Part shown: one piece after another, positions 1-5,031 of the stretch
Numbering within the stretch: the first letter of the stretch is position 1
Layout: the number at the start of each line of letters is the position of its first letter
Origin: an uncultured Alphaproteobacteria bacterium
GTDB taxonomy: Bacteria > Pseudomonadota > Alphaproteobacteria > Micropepsales > Micropepsaceae
Length of the DNA stretch: 6,936 bases
Assembly: GCA_903922545.1 (NCBI GenBank)
Contig: CAIXUE010000087.1
Location: forward strand, 1 to 6,936
Direction of reading: 5' to 3'
Notes under the pieces: generated by a model
What the model was told of the DNA's origin: nothing
The model's database searches: none
Seen by the model: the letters and a program-made list of their open reading frames with translations, nothing else
Position numbers and translations under genes: made by a program

Positions 1-287
1 ACGCTGGTACAAAATATCCGGCAGGCCATCCTTTCTCGACGCCGGTGGCGTTAGGAAAGCCGGCTACGATTTTCATGACTTGGAAAGACGACGGTACCGT
101 TCTGGCGACACTCAATAAAACTGAGTCTTACTCGATGCATCTTGATGTGGCCGTAACCTCAGTTCAGGTGATGGCATCAGGCGCGCAGGCAGATTTCGAT
201 GAAATCCAGGCGGGTCAGTCCGGCGCCACTGCGGAAAAGTGCGCGGCCGGAGGCAGTGCTTCTTCTATTTCTGCAGGCTCGCATTAA
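1..287 (+). CDS. C-terminal fragment of an unrecognised protein (5' end outside window)
   Basis: One frame is open from the left edge (first full codon at 3) to a TAA at 285-287, giving at least 94 residues with no stop. A GTG at 45 exists, but the frame continues upstream without a break, so this is more likely the tail of a larger gene. The stretch TWKDDGTVLATLNKTESYSM followed by alternating hydrophobic segments (HLDVAVTSVQVMASG) and DFDEIQAGQ reads like beta-strands of a beta-sandwich or lectin-like domain. That is an impression, not an identified family. The last 20 or so residues are a low-complexity Ser/Ala/Gly tail. Third codon positions are visibly less GC-biased than in the genes to the right, which could mean foreign origin or a degenerating gene. 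It could also be a chance open frame; function unknown. Confidence 0.4.
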   Translation, partial: AGTKYPAGHPFSTPVALGKPATIFMTWKDDGTVLATLNKTESYSMHLDVAVTSVQVMASGAQADFDEIQAGQSGATAEKCAAGGSASSISAGSH

Positions 288-316
288 GTGCCCTGTCAAC
301 AGTTCAATTGGACCGC

Positions 317-1087
317 ATGAGCGAAGACGCCGATATCACGGTGGTGGTGACATCGTGCAACCGGCACGATCTTCTGGCGCGCACGCTGGAGAGTTTTCGC
401 CGCAACGAAACAGAGGGGCGGATTGCGCGCATCCTGGTCGCCGAAGATGGCGATGCCGATCCCAAGGCCGTGTGCGAGAAATTCGGCGCGGAGTATTTTT
501 GCTCCGGCACGCGGGCGGGTCAGATCAGGATGATCGATCAGGCGTATGGCAAAGTGACCACGCCTTATATTTTCCACCTGGAAGATGACTGGGAGTTTTT
601 CAACCCGGGCTTTATGGAAAAAAGCCGGGTGCTGATGGAAAAAGATCCAAAGCTTTTGACGGTTCAGTTGCGGCCCTGGCAGCCCAAGGAGCAATTGACC
701 TATGTGGCGCCTGACGAATCCTGGGCGCTGGTCGATACCGCGCCAGGCACGGCCTGGCATGGCTTTTCCTTCAATCCCTCACTGCGGCGGCTGAGCGATT
801 ACAGGCTTTTGGGCAGTTTTGCGGGCCAGCGGTTGACGGTGCCGCTGGTGCTGATGACCAATTCGGCGGCGGTTCCTTATGAAGCAGAGGCCAGCGATTT
901 TTATTTCCGCCGGGGTTTTTACACCGCCATCCTGGATAAGACAGGCTATGCCAGGCATATCGGGGTGGAGCGCCATGTCACCCATGGCGCGGATTTCAAA
1001 AGTCCGGATGAGGGGCTGGCGCGCAATGCGCCCTGTCCCTGTGGTTCGGGCCGCAAATTCAAATATTGCCATGGCGTTCTTTCCTGA
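317..1087 (+). CDS. Family-2-like glycosyltransferase with C-terminal SEC-C zinc-binding motif
   Basis: The predicted protein is 256 residues and probably cytosolic: no signal peptide or membrane helix is visible. Residues 6-45 (DITVVVTSCNRHDLLARTLESF, then ILVAEDGD) match the nucleotide-sugar-binding start of GT-A glycosyltransferases. HLEDDW at 87-92 fits the acidic DxD-like motif that holds the metal and sugar nucleotide. The last 17 residues carry CPCGSGRKFKYCH (240-252), an exact C-x-C-x8-C-H SEC-C motif like the zinc-binding tail of SecA. The donor and acceptor sugars cannot be told. ATG 317 is chosen because the GT fold begins right after it. The same frame opens at a GTG at 239, but those 26 extra residues overlap the upstream frame and do not resemble the fold. 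No strong ribosome binding site is visible. The next gene starts 70 nt downstream in the same direction. Confidence 0.85.
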   Translation: MSEDADITVVVTSCNRHDLLARTLESFRRNETEGRIARILVAEDGDADPKAVCEKFGAEYFCSGTRAGQIRMIDQAYGKVTTPYIFHLEDDWEFFNPGFMEKSRVLMEKDPKLLTVQLRPWQPKEQLTYVAPDESWALVDTAPGTAWHGFSFNPSLRRLSDYRLLGSFAGQRLTVPLVLMTNSAAVPYEAEASDFYFRRGFYTAILDKTGYARHIGVERHVTHGADFKSPDEGLARNAPCPCGSGRKFKYCHGVLS

Positions 1088-1157
1088 CAGGACTGCAAAA
1101 CCCATGGCGCAGACGCCAAGATAATTCTAGAAACGGCAGACCCGAACGGACCCGTCC

Positions 1158-1442
1158 ATGCCGCAACAGCCCAATTTTCGCGTCTATCAGTTTGGCCTTC
1201 GCGGCTGGGCGGCAATTGCCCTGGGTCTGGTCATTCTGGGCGCGCTCACCATTCTGGCGCTGGGTTTCTTTGTGCTGCTGTTGCCCGTCCTGCTGCTGGC
1301 GCCGGTGATCTATTATTTCCTGCCGCGGCCGAAAATCCGCGCCGCGACCTATGAACGGCCGCAGGATGCCACCATCATTGATGGCGAATTCAGGGTTGTT
1401 GGCGCCCATGAGATTGAACAAAAGCCGGGCGCCAATGATTAG
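1158..1442 (+). CDS. Small two-helix membrane protein of unknown function
   Basis: This 94-residue protein has a short polar N-terminus (MPQQPNFRVYQFGLRG), then about 40 almost uninterrupted hydrophobic residues (roughly 17-56). Those are enough for two closely spaced membrane helices or a hairpin. A cytosolic-looking tail follows, rich in charged residues, with PRPKIRAATYERP and ATIIDGEFRVV. Short alphaproteobacterial membrane proteins with an 'IDGE(F/Y)xV' tail are familiar, but I cannot attach a function. The start is ATG 1158, with only a weak purine stretch (CGGA) ahead of it. Its stop overlaps the start region of the following secreted protein (ATG at 1435, TAG at 1440-1442), which points to translational coupling. 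The gene is probably real: codon use matches its neighbours and the hydrophobic pattern is not random. Confidence 0.75.
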   Translation: MPQQPNFRVYQFGLRGWAAIALGLVILGALTILALGFFVLLLPVLLLAPVIYYFLPRPKIRAATYERPQDATIIDGEFRVVGAHEIEQKPGAND

Positions 1443-1917
1443 CAGGAATGGCGCAAAATTCCTGGCGTTCGCGGTCCTGGCGATTGGCCCAAGCCTTATC
1501 CAGCCTGCGCGCGCGGCTGAGCCGCCATGCAAGCCCGCCAGTGTGGAGCGGGACAGTGCGATTGCCTTGTCGGGCAGCCTCTACAACGAAAATCATTTTG
1601 GGCCGCCCGGTTATGGCGCCCACCCCAAAACCGACCGCAACGACAAGATCGCCATTTTAAAGCTGGACGATCCCTTGCGGATCGACCTGCCGCTCACCGA
1701 ATTTCATGCCGCCGGCATCATCACGGTCAAGGAAGTGCAGATCGTACCGGCCAGGGCCGGCGCGCTGGATGCGGCCGCTTTGTCCGGCAAGCATGTGGTG
1801 ATCAAGGGCAAGCTTTTCGAACCCAATGGCGATGACCATGTGCGGGACATTCTGATTTTCGCCGAGAACGGCCAGCCAGGCGGGCGGGTTGTTTGCGGCG
1901 GCGCGGCCCCGCGATAA
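1435..1917 (+). CDS. Secreted DUF4431-like protein
   Basis: The protein is 160 residues from ATG 1435. Residues 1-27 form a signal peptide: MISRNGAK, a hydrophobic core LAFAVLAIGPSLI, then an ARA|A cleavage site, so the product should be periplasmic. The mature part reads as a small beta-rich domain: ALSGSLYNENHFGPPGYG (44-61), AILKLDDPLRIDL (73-85), VKEVQIVP (98-105), LSGKHVVIKGKLFEPNGDDH (116-135) and VRDILIFAE (136-144). This order (LsGxL, GPPxY, lxLdxP, vqlv, G-k-V-x-v-x-G-x-L-f, xHxxdvl) is how I remember DUF4431, a domain of unknown function. Two cysteines (32 and 154) flank the domain and could form a disulfide. An alternative in-frame ATG at 1408 would lengthen the N-terminus by 9 residues. 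I prefer 1435 because it overlaps the upstream stop and gives a standard signal peptide. Confidence 0.7.
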   Translation: MISRNGAKFLAFAVLAIGPSLIQPARAAEPPCKPASVERDSAIALSGSLYNENHFGPPGYGAHPKTDRNDKIAILKLDDPLRIDLPLTEFHAAGIITVKEVQIVPARAGALDAAALSGKHVVIKGKLFEPNGDDHVRDILIFAENGQPGGRVVCGGAAPR

Positions 1918-1924
1918 ACCGGCA

Positions 1925-1930
1925 AGAGGA
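1925..1930 (+). promoter_or_regulatory. Shine-Dalgarno sequence of the 59-residue gene
   Basis: AGAGGA lies 5 nt before ATG 1936. It is the main support, beyond the frame itself, that this very short gene is translated. Confidence 0.6.
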
Positions 1931-1935
1931 TAGTC

Positions 1936-2115
1936 ATGACACGCGAAGAAGATGTGCTGGCCGCGCTGGACAAGCCCCGCGCCCTTTATTCGGTGCAGCA
2001 GCTGGTCGATCCCAGCAACAAAAGCACCGACGCGCTGCAAGACCTGCTGATGCGCATGCGGGCTGCCGGCAAGGTGAAGTTCGACATCAAGACTGGCAAG
2101 TGGAGCAAGGCCTGA
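1936..2115 (+). CDS. 59-residue protein, possible mini winged-helix/HTH fold
   Basis: ATG 1936 is preceded by a strong Shine-Dalgarno sequence (AGAGGA at 1925-1930, 5-nt spacing), and the frame ends with TGA at 2113-2115. The product starts MTREEDVLAALDKPRALYSV and continues QQLVDPSNKSTDALQDLLMR, then MRAAGKVKFDIKTGKWSKA. The pattern is helix (EEDVLAALD), helix (YSVQQLVDP), helix (STDALQDLLMRMRAAGKV), then a short strand pair (VKFDIKTGKW). This resembles a minimal winged-helix domain, in which the third helix is a recognition helix and the last strands are the wing. That fold assignment is inference from hydrophobic spacing only. There is no signal peptide, so the product is cytosolic. It lies 18 nt after the DUF4431-like gene and 4 nt before the DUF3108-like gene, so it is very probably co-transcribed with both. 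Function unknown. Confidence 0.7.
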   Translation: MTREEDVLAALDKPRALYSVQQLVDPSNKSTDALQDLLMRMRAAGKVKFDIKTGKWSKA

Positions 2116-2119
2116 TTTC

Positions 2120-2962
2120 GTGAAAAGAGCAGTGGGCGCCCTGATTGGCCTGGTCGGCGCGGTGCTGGCAACACCGGCCGGTGCCGATCCCGTGCAGTCC
2201 AGCAGTATTTTGAATGTCGGCTATACGTTGGCATTCTGGGCAATCCCGTTCGGCCATACATCCTATGATGGCCGATTTGCCGGAAATTCCTATTCCGCGA
2301 AAATACATTATGAAACGGGCGGCGTCGCCAACATCTTCTGGAAGTCCGTGATCGATGCGAGCGCGGAAGGAACCCTGGGAATACATTCCATTTCCAGCGG
2401 AACATACGAATCGGCTTCGCAGGATGGCAGCAAGCCGCTGCAGCGGGTGAAAGTGACGTTTGAAAACAGCAGTCCAACGAGCATCTTCTCCGACCCGCCC
2501 TATGACACAAAAAAATATCCGCTAAGCGAAGCGGAGAAAGCGGGCACCGCGGATCCCATCAGCGCCATCACCTCCATCCTCACGGGCGTGCAGGATGCAA
2601 ACGGGCCGTGCGGCGCGACTCTGCATGTGTTTGACGGGCGCAGGCGCTATGACTTGACATTCACTTACTTCAAGGATGAGCCTGCGGCGCCCAAAGGCGG
2701 CCCGTTCCAGGGCGCGGTTCATCTTTGCGCGATTCACTACATGGCCATCGCGGGCTATCCGCAACAGATGATCAAGGACAAGCAGGCGCTTCCGGAAATG
2801 TTTGCGGACTTTATCGAGGTTCCGGCGCAAGCCGCGCCCGGCGGGCATTATGTCGTTGCCACCAAACTCTGGTCCGATCTGTTTCTGGGAAGGGTGACGG
2901 TAACGCTCGATACCATGGCCATTGATGGAACAGCGCTTCTGGGAACCAATGCCCGGCATTGA
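2120..2962 (+). CDS. Periplasmic DUF3108-like protein
   Basis: The protein is 280 residues from GTG 2120. This start is supported by AAGG at 2107-2110 in the end of the preceding gene, and it puts a clean signal peptide at the N-terminus (MKRAVGALIGLVGAVLATPAGA, cleavage about 22/23). The mature part begins with a beta-rich region (LNVGYTLAFWAIPFGHTSYD, 31-50). Later come DPISAITSIL (145-154) and CGATLHVFDGRRRYDLTFTY (164-183). In DUF3108 proteins the 'D..S.l..l.' helix and 'v.dG.r.y.l.f.' strand are the features I recognise. Length and export signal also fit that family, whose function is unknown but which is periplasmic or outer-membrane associated. C164 and C203 are the only cysteines and could pair. 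It is the last gene of the block and meets the histidine kinase gene tail to tail, with 55 nt between them and no convincing hairpin terminator. Confidence 0.75.
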   Translation: MKRAVGALIGLVGAVLATPAGADPVQSSSILNVGYTLAFWAIPFGHTSYDGRFAGNSYSAKIHYETGGVANIFWKSVIDASAEGTLGIHSISSGTYESASQDGSKPLQRVKVTFENSSPTSIFSDPPYDTKKYPLSEAEKAGTADPISAITSILTGVQDANGPCGATLHVFDGRRRYDLTFTYFKDEPAAPKGGPFQGAVHLCAIHYMAIAGYPQQMIKDKQALPEMFADFIEVPAQAAPGGHYVVATKLWSDLFLGRVTVTLDTMAIDGTALLGTNARH

Positions 2963-3017
2963 TCTGCCGAAACAATTTGCAGGTGAGGACGTTAACCGCC
3001 GCGTCGAACACCGCTGC

Positions 3018-4058
3018 CTAGACAACCAGAACAGGAACAAAGGCGTGTACGATTGACACCCTTGTCCCCGGGTTTGCCCCCGCGACACTGATGGTCGCGC
3101 CCAGTTGCCTTGTCAGGGCTTCAACGATGCCGGTGCCCAGCCCTGCCTTGGCAGACCCCGGCTCCACGGATATTCCCACCCCATCGTCCGTCACGGACAG
3201 TGTCCAGTTCGCGGCCTGAGCCTGATAATCAACCACTATTTTGCCGTTGCGATTGTCGGGGAAGGCATGTTTGAGCGCGTTGATCACCAGCTCGGTGACG
3301 ATCAAGCCGAGACTGACAGAGGTGTCGGCCGTCGTGGCGCCGTCATCCGCTCTGACTTTGAGTGAAACCTGATCGTGGTCCCAAATCATGGATGCGCCGA
3401 TACTGTCACACAGCACGGTCAAGTATGGGCGCAGCTCAACGTTACCCAATCGGGACGCCGCAAGTTGCTGTTGAAGCGAAGCCACGGACATAACCCGTTG
3501 ATGGGCATCGACCAGGTAGCCCCGTGTTTCTTCTGACTGCACCTTGCGCGCGCTCTGCATGAGAACGCTGGCGATAATTTGCAGGCTGTTGGCCACCCGG
3601 TGGTGAAGCTCCTGGATCAGGATTTCTTTGTCCTTAACAAGGTCATCCTTGAGTTTCTGGGCAATGCGAGCTTCTGTTACATCGGAAACGGCCAAGATCA
3701 ACCGGACATTATCGTCATCGGCGTAATCGAGCTTTGTGGCGTTCAGCACTAGGCATCGTTTGGGCAGGCCTGTGCGCACAAGGTCAGTCTCATAGCCTTC
3801 GATCACGGCAAATCCGGAGGCCGTGGCTTTCAGCAGCGCCATCAGTTGAGGCGCGTTCCATTCGCCGCTGCCCAGAACGGCCAGGGGGCGGCCGGCGACT
3901 TCGCCCGGATCGATTTGGAACGTCCGGCAGAATGACTTGCTGGCAGCAATCACGGTGAGACTGGCATCAAGGAGCAGCACCGGCGCATTTGAAGATGTGA
4001 CGATGGCCAAGGCCAAATTGAGGGCGGCGGCTGGTGGAAGCGGCACTTGGGGAGCCAT
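3018..4058 (-). CDS. Soluble PAS-domain sensor histidine kinase (HisKA_2 type)
   Basis: The protein is 346 residues with no signal peptide or membrane helix, so it senses a cytosolic signal. A PAS-like domain covers about 15-130 (VLLLDASLTVIAASKSFCRT, GRPLAVLGSGEW, ILAVSDVTEARI). A linker helix leads to the HisKA_2 dimerisation domain with ELHHRVANSLQIIASVLMQS (150-169); H152 is the expected phospho-acceptor. The HATPase follows with an N-box ELVINALKHAF (256-266), G1 box DDGVGI (291-296) and G2 box GLGTGI (306-311). All elements for ATP binding and autophosphorylation are present. ATG 4058 follows a strong ribosome binding site (AAAGGGG, reverse complement of 4065-4071). The receiver gene lies 101 nt upstream on the same strand, so the kinase probably phosphorylates it. 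The gap holds a TATAAA-like -10 (4118-4123) without a good -35, so a separate promoter is possible but unproven. The PAS ligand is unknown. Confidence 0.92.
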   Translation of the reverse strand: MAPQVPLPPAAALNLALAIVTSSNAPVLLLDASLTVIAASKSFCRTFQIDPGEVAGRPLAVLGSGEWNAPQLMALLKATASGFAVIEGYETDLVRTGLPKRCLVLNATKLDYADDDNVRLILAVSDVTEARIAQKLKDDLVKDKEILIQELHHRVANSLQIIASVLMQSARKVQSEETRGYLVDAHQRVMSVASLQQQLAASRLGNVELRPYLTVLCDSIGASMIWDHDQVSLKVRADDGATTADTSVSLGLIVTELVINALKHAFPDNRNGKIVVDYQAQAANWTLSVTDDGVGISVEPGSAKAGLGTGIVEALTRQLGATISVAGANPGTRVSIVHAFVPVLVV

Positions 4059-4064
4059 GAGCTA

Positions 4065-4071
4065 CCCCTTT
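4065..4071 (-). promoter_or_regulatory. Shine-Dalgarno sequence of the histidine kinase
   Basis: Read on the minus strand this is AAAGGGG, 6 nt before ATG 4058. It fixes the kinase start and shows that the kinase can be translated independently of the regulator gene. Confidence 0.6.
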
Positions 4072-4159
4072 CTGTAACAACCGGAGGCTTTCAATTTGAA
4101 AACCATCCCCGACAACATTTATAGCCCATCAAAAGGCACGAATTGAGGCCAAGCCCAAT

Positions 4160-4567
4160 TCATGCCGTTTTTCTTTCTTGTAGGAGGGGATCGGACGGCG
4201 GTGTTTGGTCCAAAAGCGCGCGGATCGTCTTAATGACGTGCCTCAGATCATAGGGTTTAGGGATGAACTTCCCTCCAGGGGGCAAATCATCGTCGTTTGG
4301 AGAGACAAGTCCGGACGTGACAATCAGGTGAATTGGGGGCCAGCGATCCCGTGCCGTCCTGGCCAATCTCATCCCGTCCATCGTTCCGGGCATATTGATA
4401 TCGGTAAAAATGGCACGGATGTCGTTGCGACTCTCAAGGATGCTTATCGCATCATGGGCGTTACCGGCCTCCACGACCCAAAATCCGGCATCTTCAAGCA
4501 TCTGGACGGCCTCCATCCGAATGATGGCCTCGTCCTCAACAACCATAATAACTGTCTTTTGCGCCAT
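4160..4567 (-). CDS. Single-domain (CheY-like) response regulator
   Basis: The protein is 135 residues and consists of one receiver domain with no output domain. The acidic pair is E11-D12 (VVEDEAIIR), the phosphorylated aspartate is D56 (AIFTDINMPG), the conserved Thr/Ser is at T84-S85 (LIVTSG), and the conserved lysine is K104 (FIPKPY). All catalytic residues are therefore present. The DxxMPGxMDG motif and the PPGGKFIPKPY ending are typical of stand-alone receivers encoded beside HisKA_2/HWE kinases in alphaproteobacteria (established family knowledge). ATG 4567 is chosen because the domain starts immediately after it; the ribosome binding site is modest (GGA, 5-nt spacing). It is the first gene of the minus-strand pair. 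With no DNA-binding domain it should act through protein contacts, for example in a phosphorelay or as a phosphate sink. The target is unknown. Confidence 0.93.
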   Translation of the reverse strand: MAQKTVIMVVEDEAIIRMEAVQMLEDAGFWVVEAGNAHDAISILESRNDIRAIFTDINMPGTMDGMRLARTARDRWPPIHLIVTSGLVSPNDDDLPPGGKFIPKPYDLRHVIKTIRALLDQTPPSDPLLQERKTA

Positions 4568-4694
4568 GTATTCCGTGCCTTATCAATCGCTGGCGCGGAA
4601 CGGTTGAAATTGTGAGGGGGGTCGCCGTTCATGTAACGCGCGAAAACGGCTCTCGGGCACGTGGTTGCGCGGATTGACGGCGCCTTTCTGAAAC

Positions 4695-4726
4695 AAAAAC
4701 CCCGCCGGGGTTGCCGGCGGGGTTTT
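4695..4726 (-). terminator. Strong intrinsic terminator, minus-strand orientation
   Basis: The arms 4696-4708 and 4714-4726 are perfectly complementary: 13 bp including a CCCCGCCGG/CCGGCGGGG core, with a 5-nt loop (GGTTG). Read on the minus strand the stem is followed by TTTTTGTTT. On the plus strand only TTTT then CC follows, so minus-strand termination should be much stronger, although some bidirectional action is possible. It sits upstream of the minus-strand regulator gene, so it must end another minus-strand transcript or insulate the regulator from readthrough. Confidence 0.85.
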
Positions 4727-4801
4727 CCGGCAGCAGGCCGGATACTCTGTGCGGGATATCTCCCGTTGTTGAATTTCAGATTTTGGATTTGCAGGTCCGC
4801 T

Positions 4802-4864
4802 TCAAGGGCCTGTTGGCTCCGTCTTCGCAGAGCCGGCTTTAATCGCCGGCGGAGTCTCTTCCAT
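4802..4864 (-). CDS. Possible 20-residue small protein or leader peptide
   Basis: On the minus strand, AGGAGG (reverse complement of 4873-4878) is followed by 8 nt and then ATG at 4864. The frame encodes MEETPPAIKAGSAKTEPTGP and stops with TGA at 4802-4804. The perfect Shine-Dalgarno sequence at good spacing, and a strong terminator about 75 nt after the stop, suggest a genuine small transcript. The same frame is open back to a GTG at 5011 (69 residues), but the upstream part has no good ribosome binding site and looks unstructured. The peptide is Pro/Lys/Glu-rich with no membrane segment, and I recognise no family. The sequence also contains inverted repeats (GCCGGC twice, GGCTC/GAGCC), so it could instead be a structured non-coding RNA with an incidental frame. 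Confidence 0.35.
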   Translation of the reverse strand: MEETPPAIKAGSAKTEPTGP

Positions 4865-4872
4865 ATAGGAAA

Positions 4873-4878
4873 CCTCCT
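4873..4878 (-). promoter_or_regulatory. Perfect Shine-Dalgarno sequence (AGGAGG) in a region without an obvious gene
   Basis: The plus strand reads CCTCCT, which is AGGAGG on the minus strand, 8 nt before ATG 4864. No annotated gene explains it, and it is the main reason to consider the 20-codon ORF translated. Confidence 0.45.
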
Positions 4879-5002
4879 GTTCGAGCTTCATCTGTCGCAG
4901 ATTTGAGTCTTTCGCGGACACTTCGCGGGCGCTGCCTGCTTCCGGGGGAAGCGTGGGGGCCCTTGGCGACGTCACGACGTTTGACCGTTCTGCGACAACA
5001 AA

Positions 5003-5031
5003 ATCAAACACCCGTATCCAGGTTCCGTCAA
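5003..5031 (-). promoter_or_regulatory. Possible sigma70-like promoter reading leftward
   Basis: On the minus strand, TTGACG (5031 to 5026) is followed by a 17-nt spacer and TTTGAT (5008 to 5003). The -35 matches TTGACA at 5 of 6 positions and the -10 matches TATAAT at 4 of 6. It would start a transcript near 4995 running to the terminator at 4695, about 300 nt. It overlaps the transporter start codon. Such matches occur by chance. Confidence 0.25.

Larger units (their letters stand above)
4568..5030. other. 463-nt divergent intergenic region with a hidden minus-strand transcript candidate
   Basis: No conventional gene is visible between the regulator (minus) and the transporter (plus). Near the regulator, GAACGG (4598-4603) and CCGTTC (4625-4630) form an inverted repeat. 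At 4695-4726 lies a strong terminator oriented for the minus strand. From 4750 to 4880 there are several smaller inverted repeats: CGGGA/TCCCG, GGCTC/GAGCC, and two GCCGGC copies 7 nt apart. A 20-codon minus-strand ORF with a perfect ribosome binding site is at 4802-4864. Near the transporter there is a direct repeat of CGACGT (4967-4972 and 4975-4980). A minus-strand promoter-like pair is at 5003-5031. Confidence 0.6.

Noticed and set aside
150..169. Loss of canonical asparagine in the kinase H-box (HHRVANS instead of HHRVKNN; coordinates here are protein residues)
   Set aside because: The ANS variant is, as far as I recall, common in this kinase subgroup, and the phospho-acceptor histidine and ATP-binding boxes are intact, so it is not evidence of inactivation.
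239..316. Upstream GTG start for the glycosyltransferase (26 extra residues)
   Set aside because: The added residues overlap the preceding frame, have no ribosome binding site and do not fit the GT-A fold, which begins just after ATG 317. They could mimic a signal peptide (Cys/Phe-rich), but a cytosolic GT with a SEC-C tail fits better.
2522..3088. 188-codon minus-strand frame spanning the convergent junction
   Set aside because: It overlaps the DUF3108-like gene antisense and the end of the kinase in another frame, with Arg/Cys-rich composition and no domain.
4205..4615. 136-codon plus-strand frame opposite the response regulator
   Set aside because: It is antisense to a receiver domain with every catalytic residue present, and no family is recognisable in its translation.
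4597..4629. EcfG-type general stress promoter (GGAAC ... CGTT) near the regulator
   Set aside because: GGAAC (4597-4601) and CGTT (4626-4629) are 24 nt apart instead of about 16-17, and they face away from the regulator gene.
4568..4700. tRNA gene preceding the terminator
   Set aside because: No cloverleaf, no T-loop GGTTCGAAT-like sequence and no 3' CCA-compatible acceptor stem was found on either strand.
4661..4906. 81-codon plus-strand frame through the terminator hairpin
   Set aside because: It would translate across the strong stem-loop, its composition is Arg/Cys/Trp-rich, and it has no ribosome binding site.
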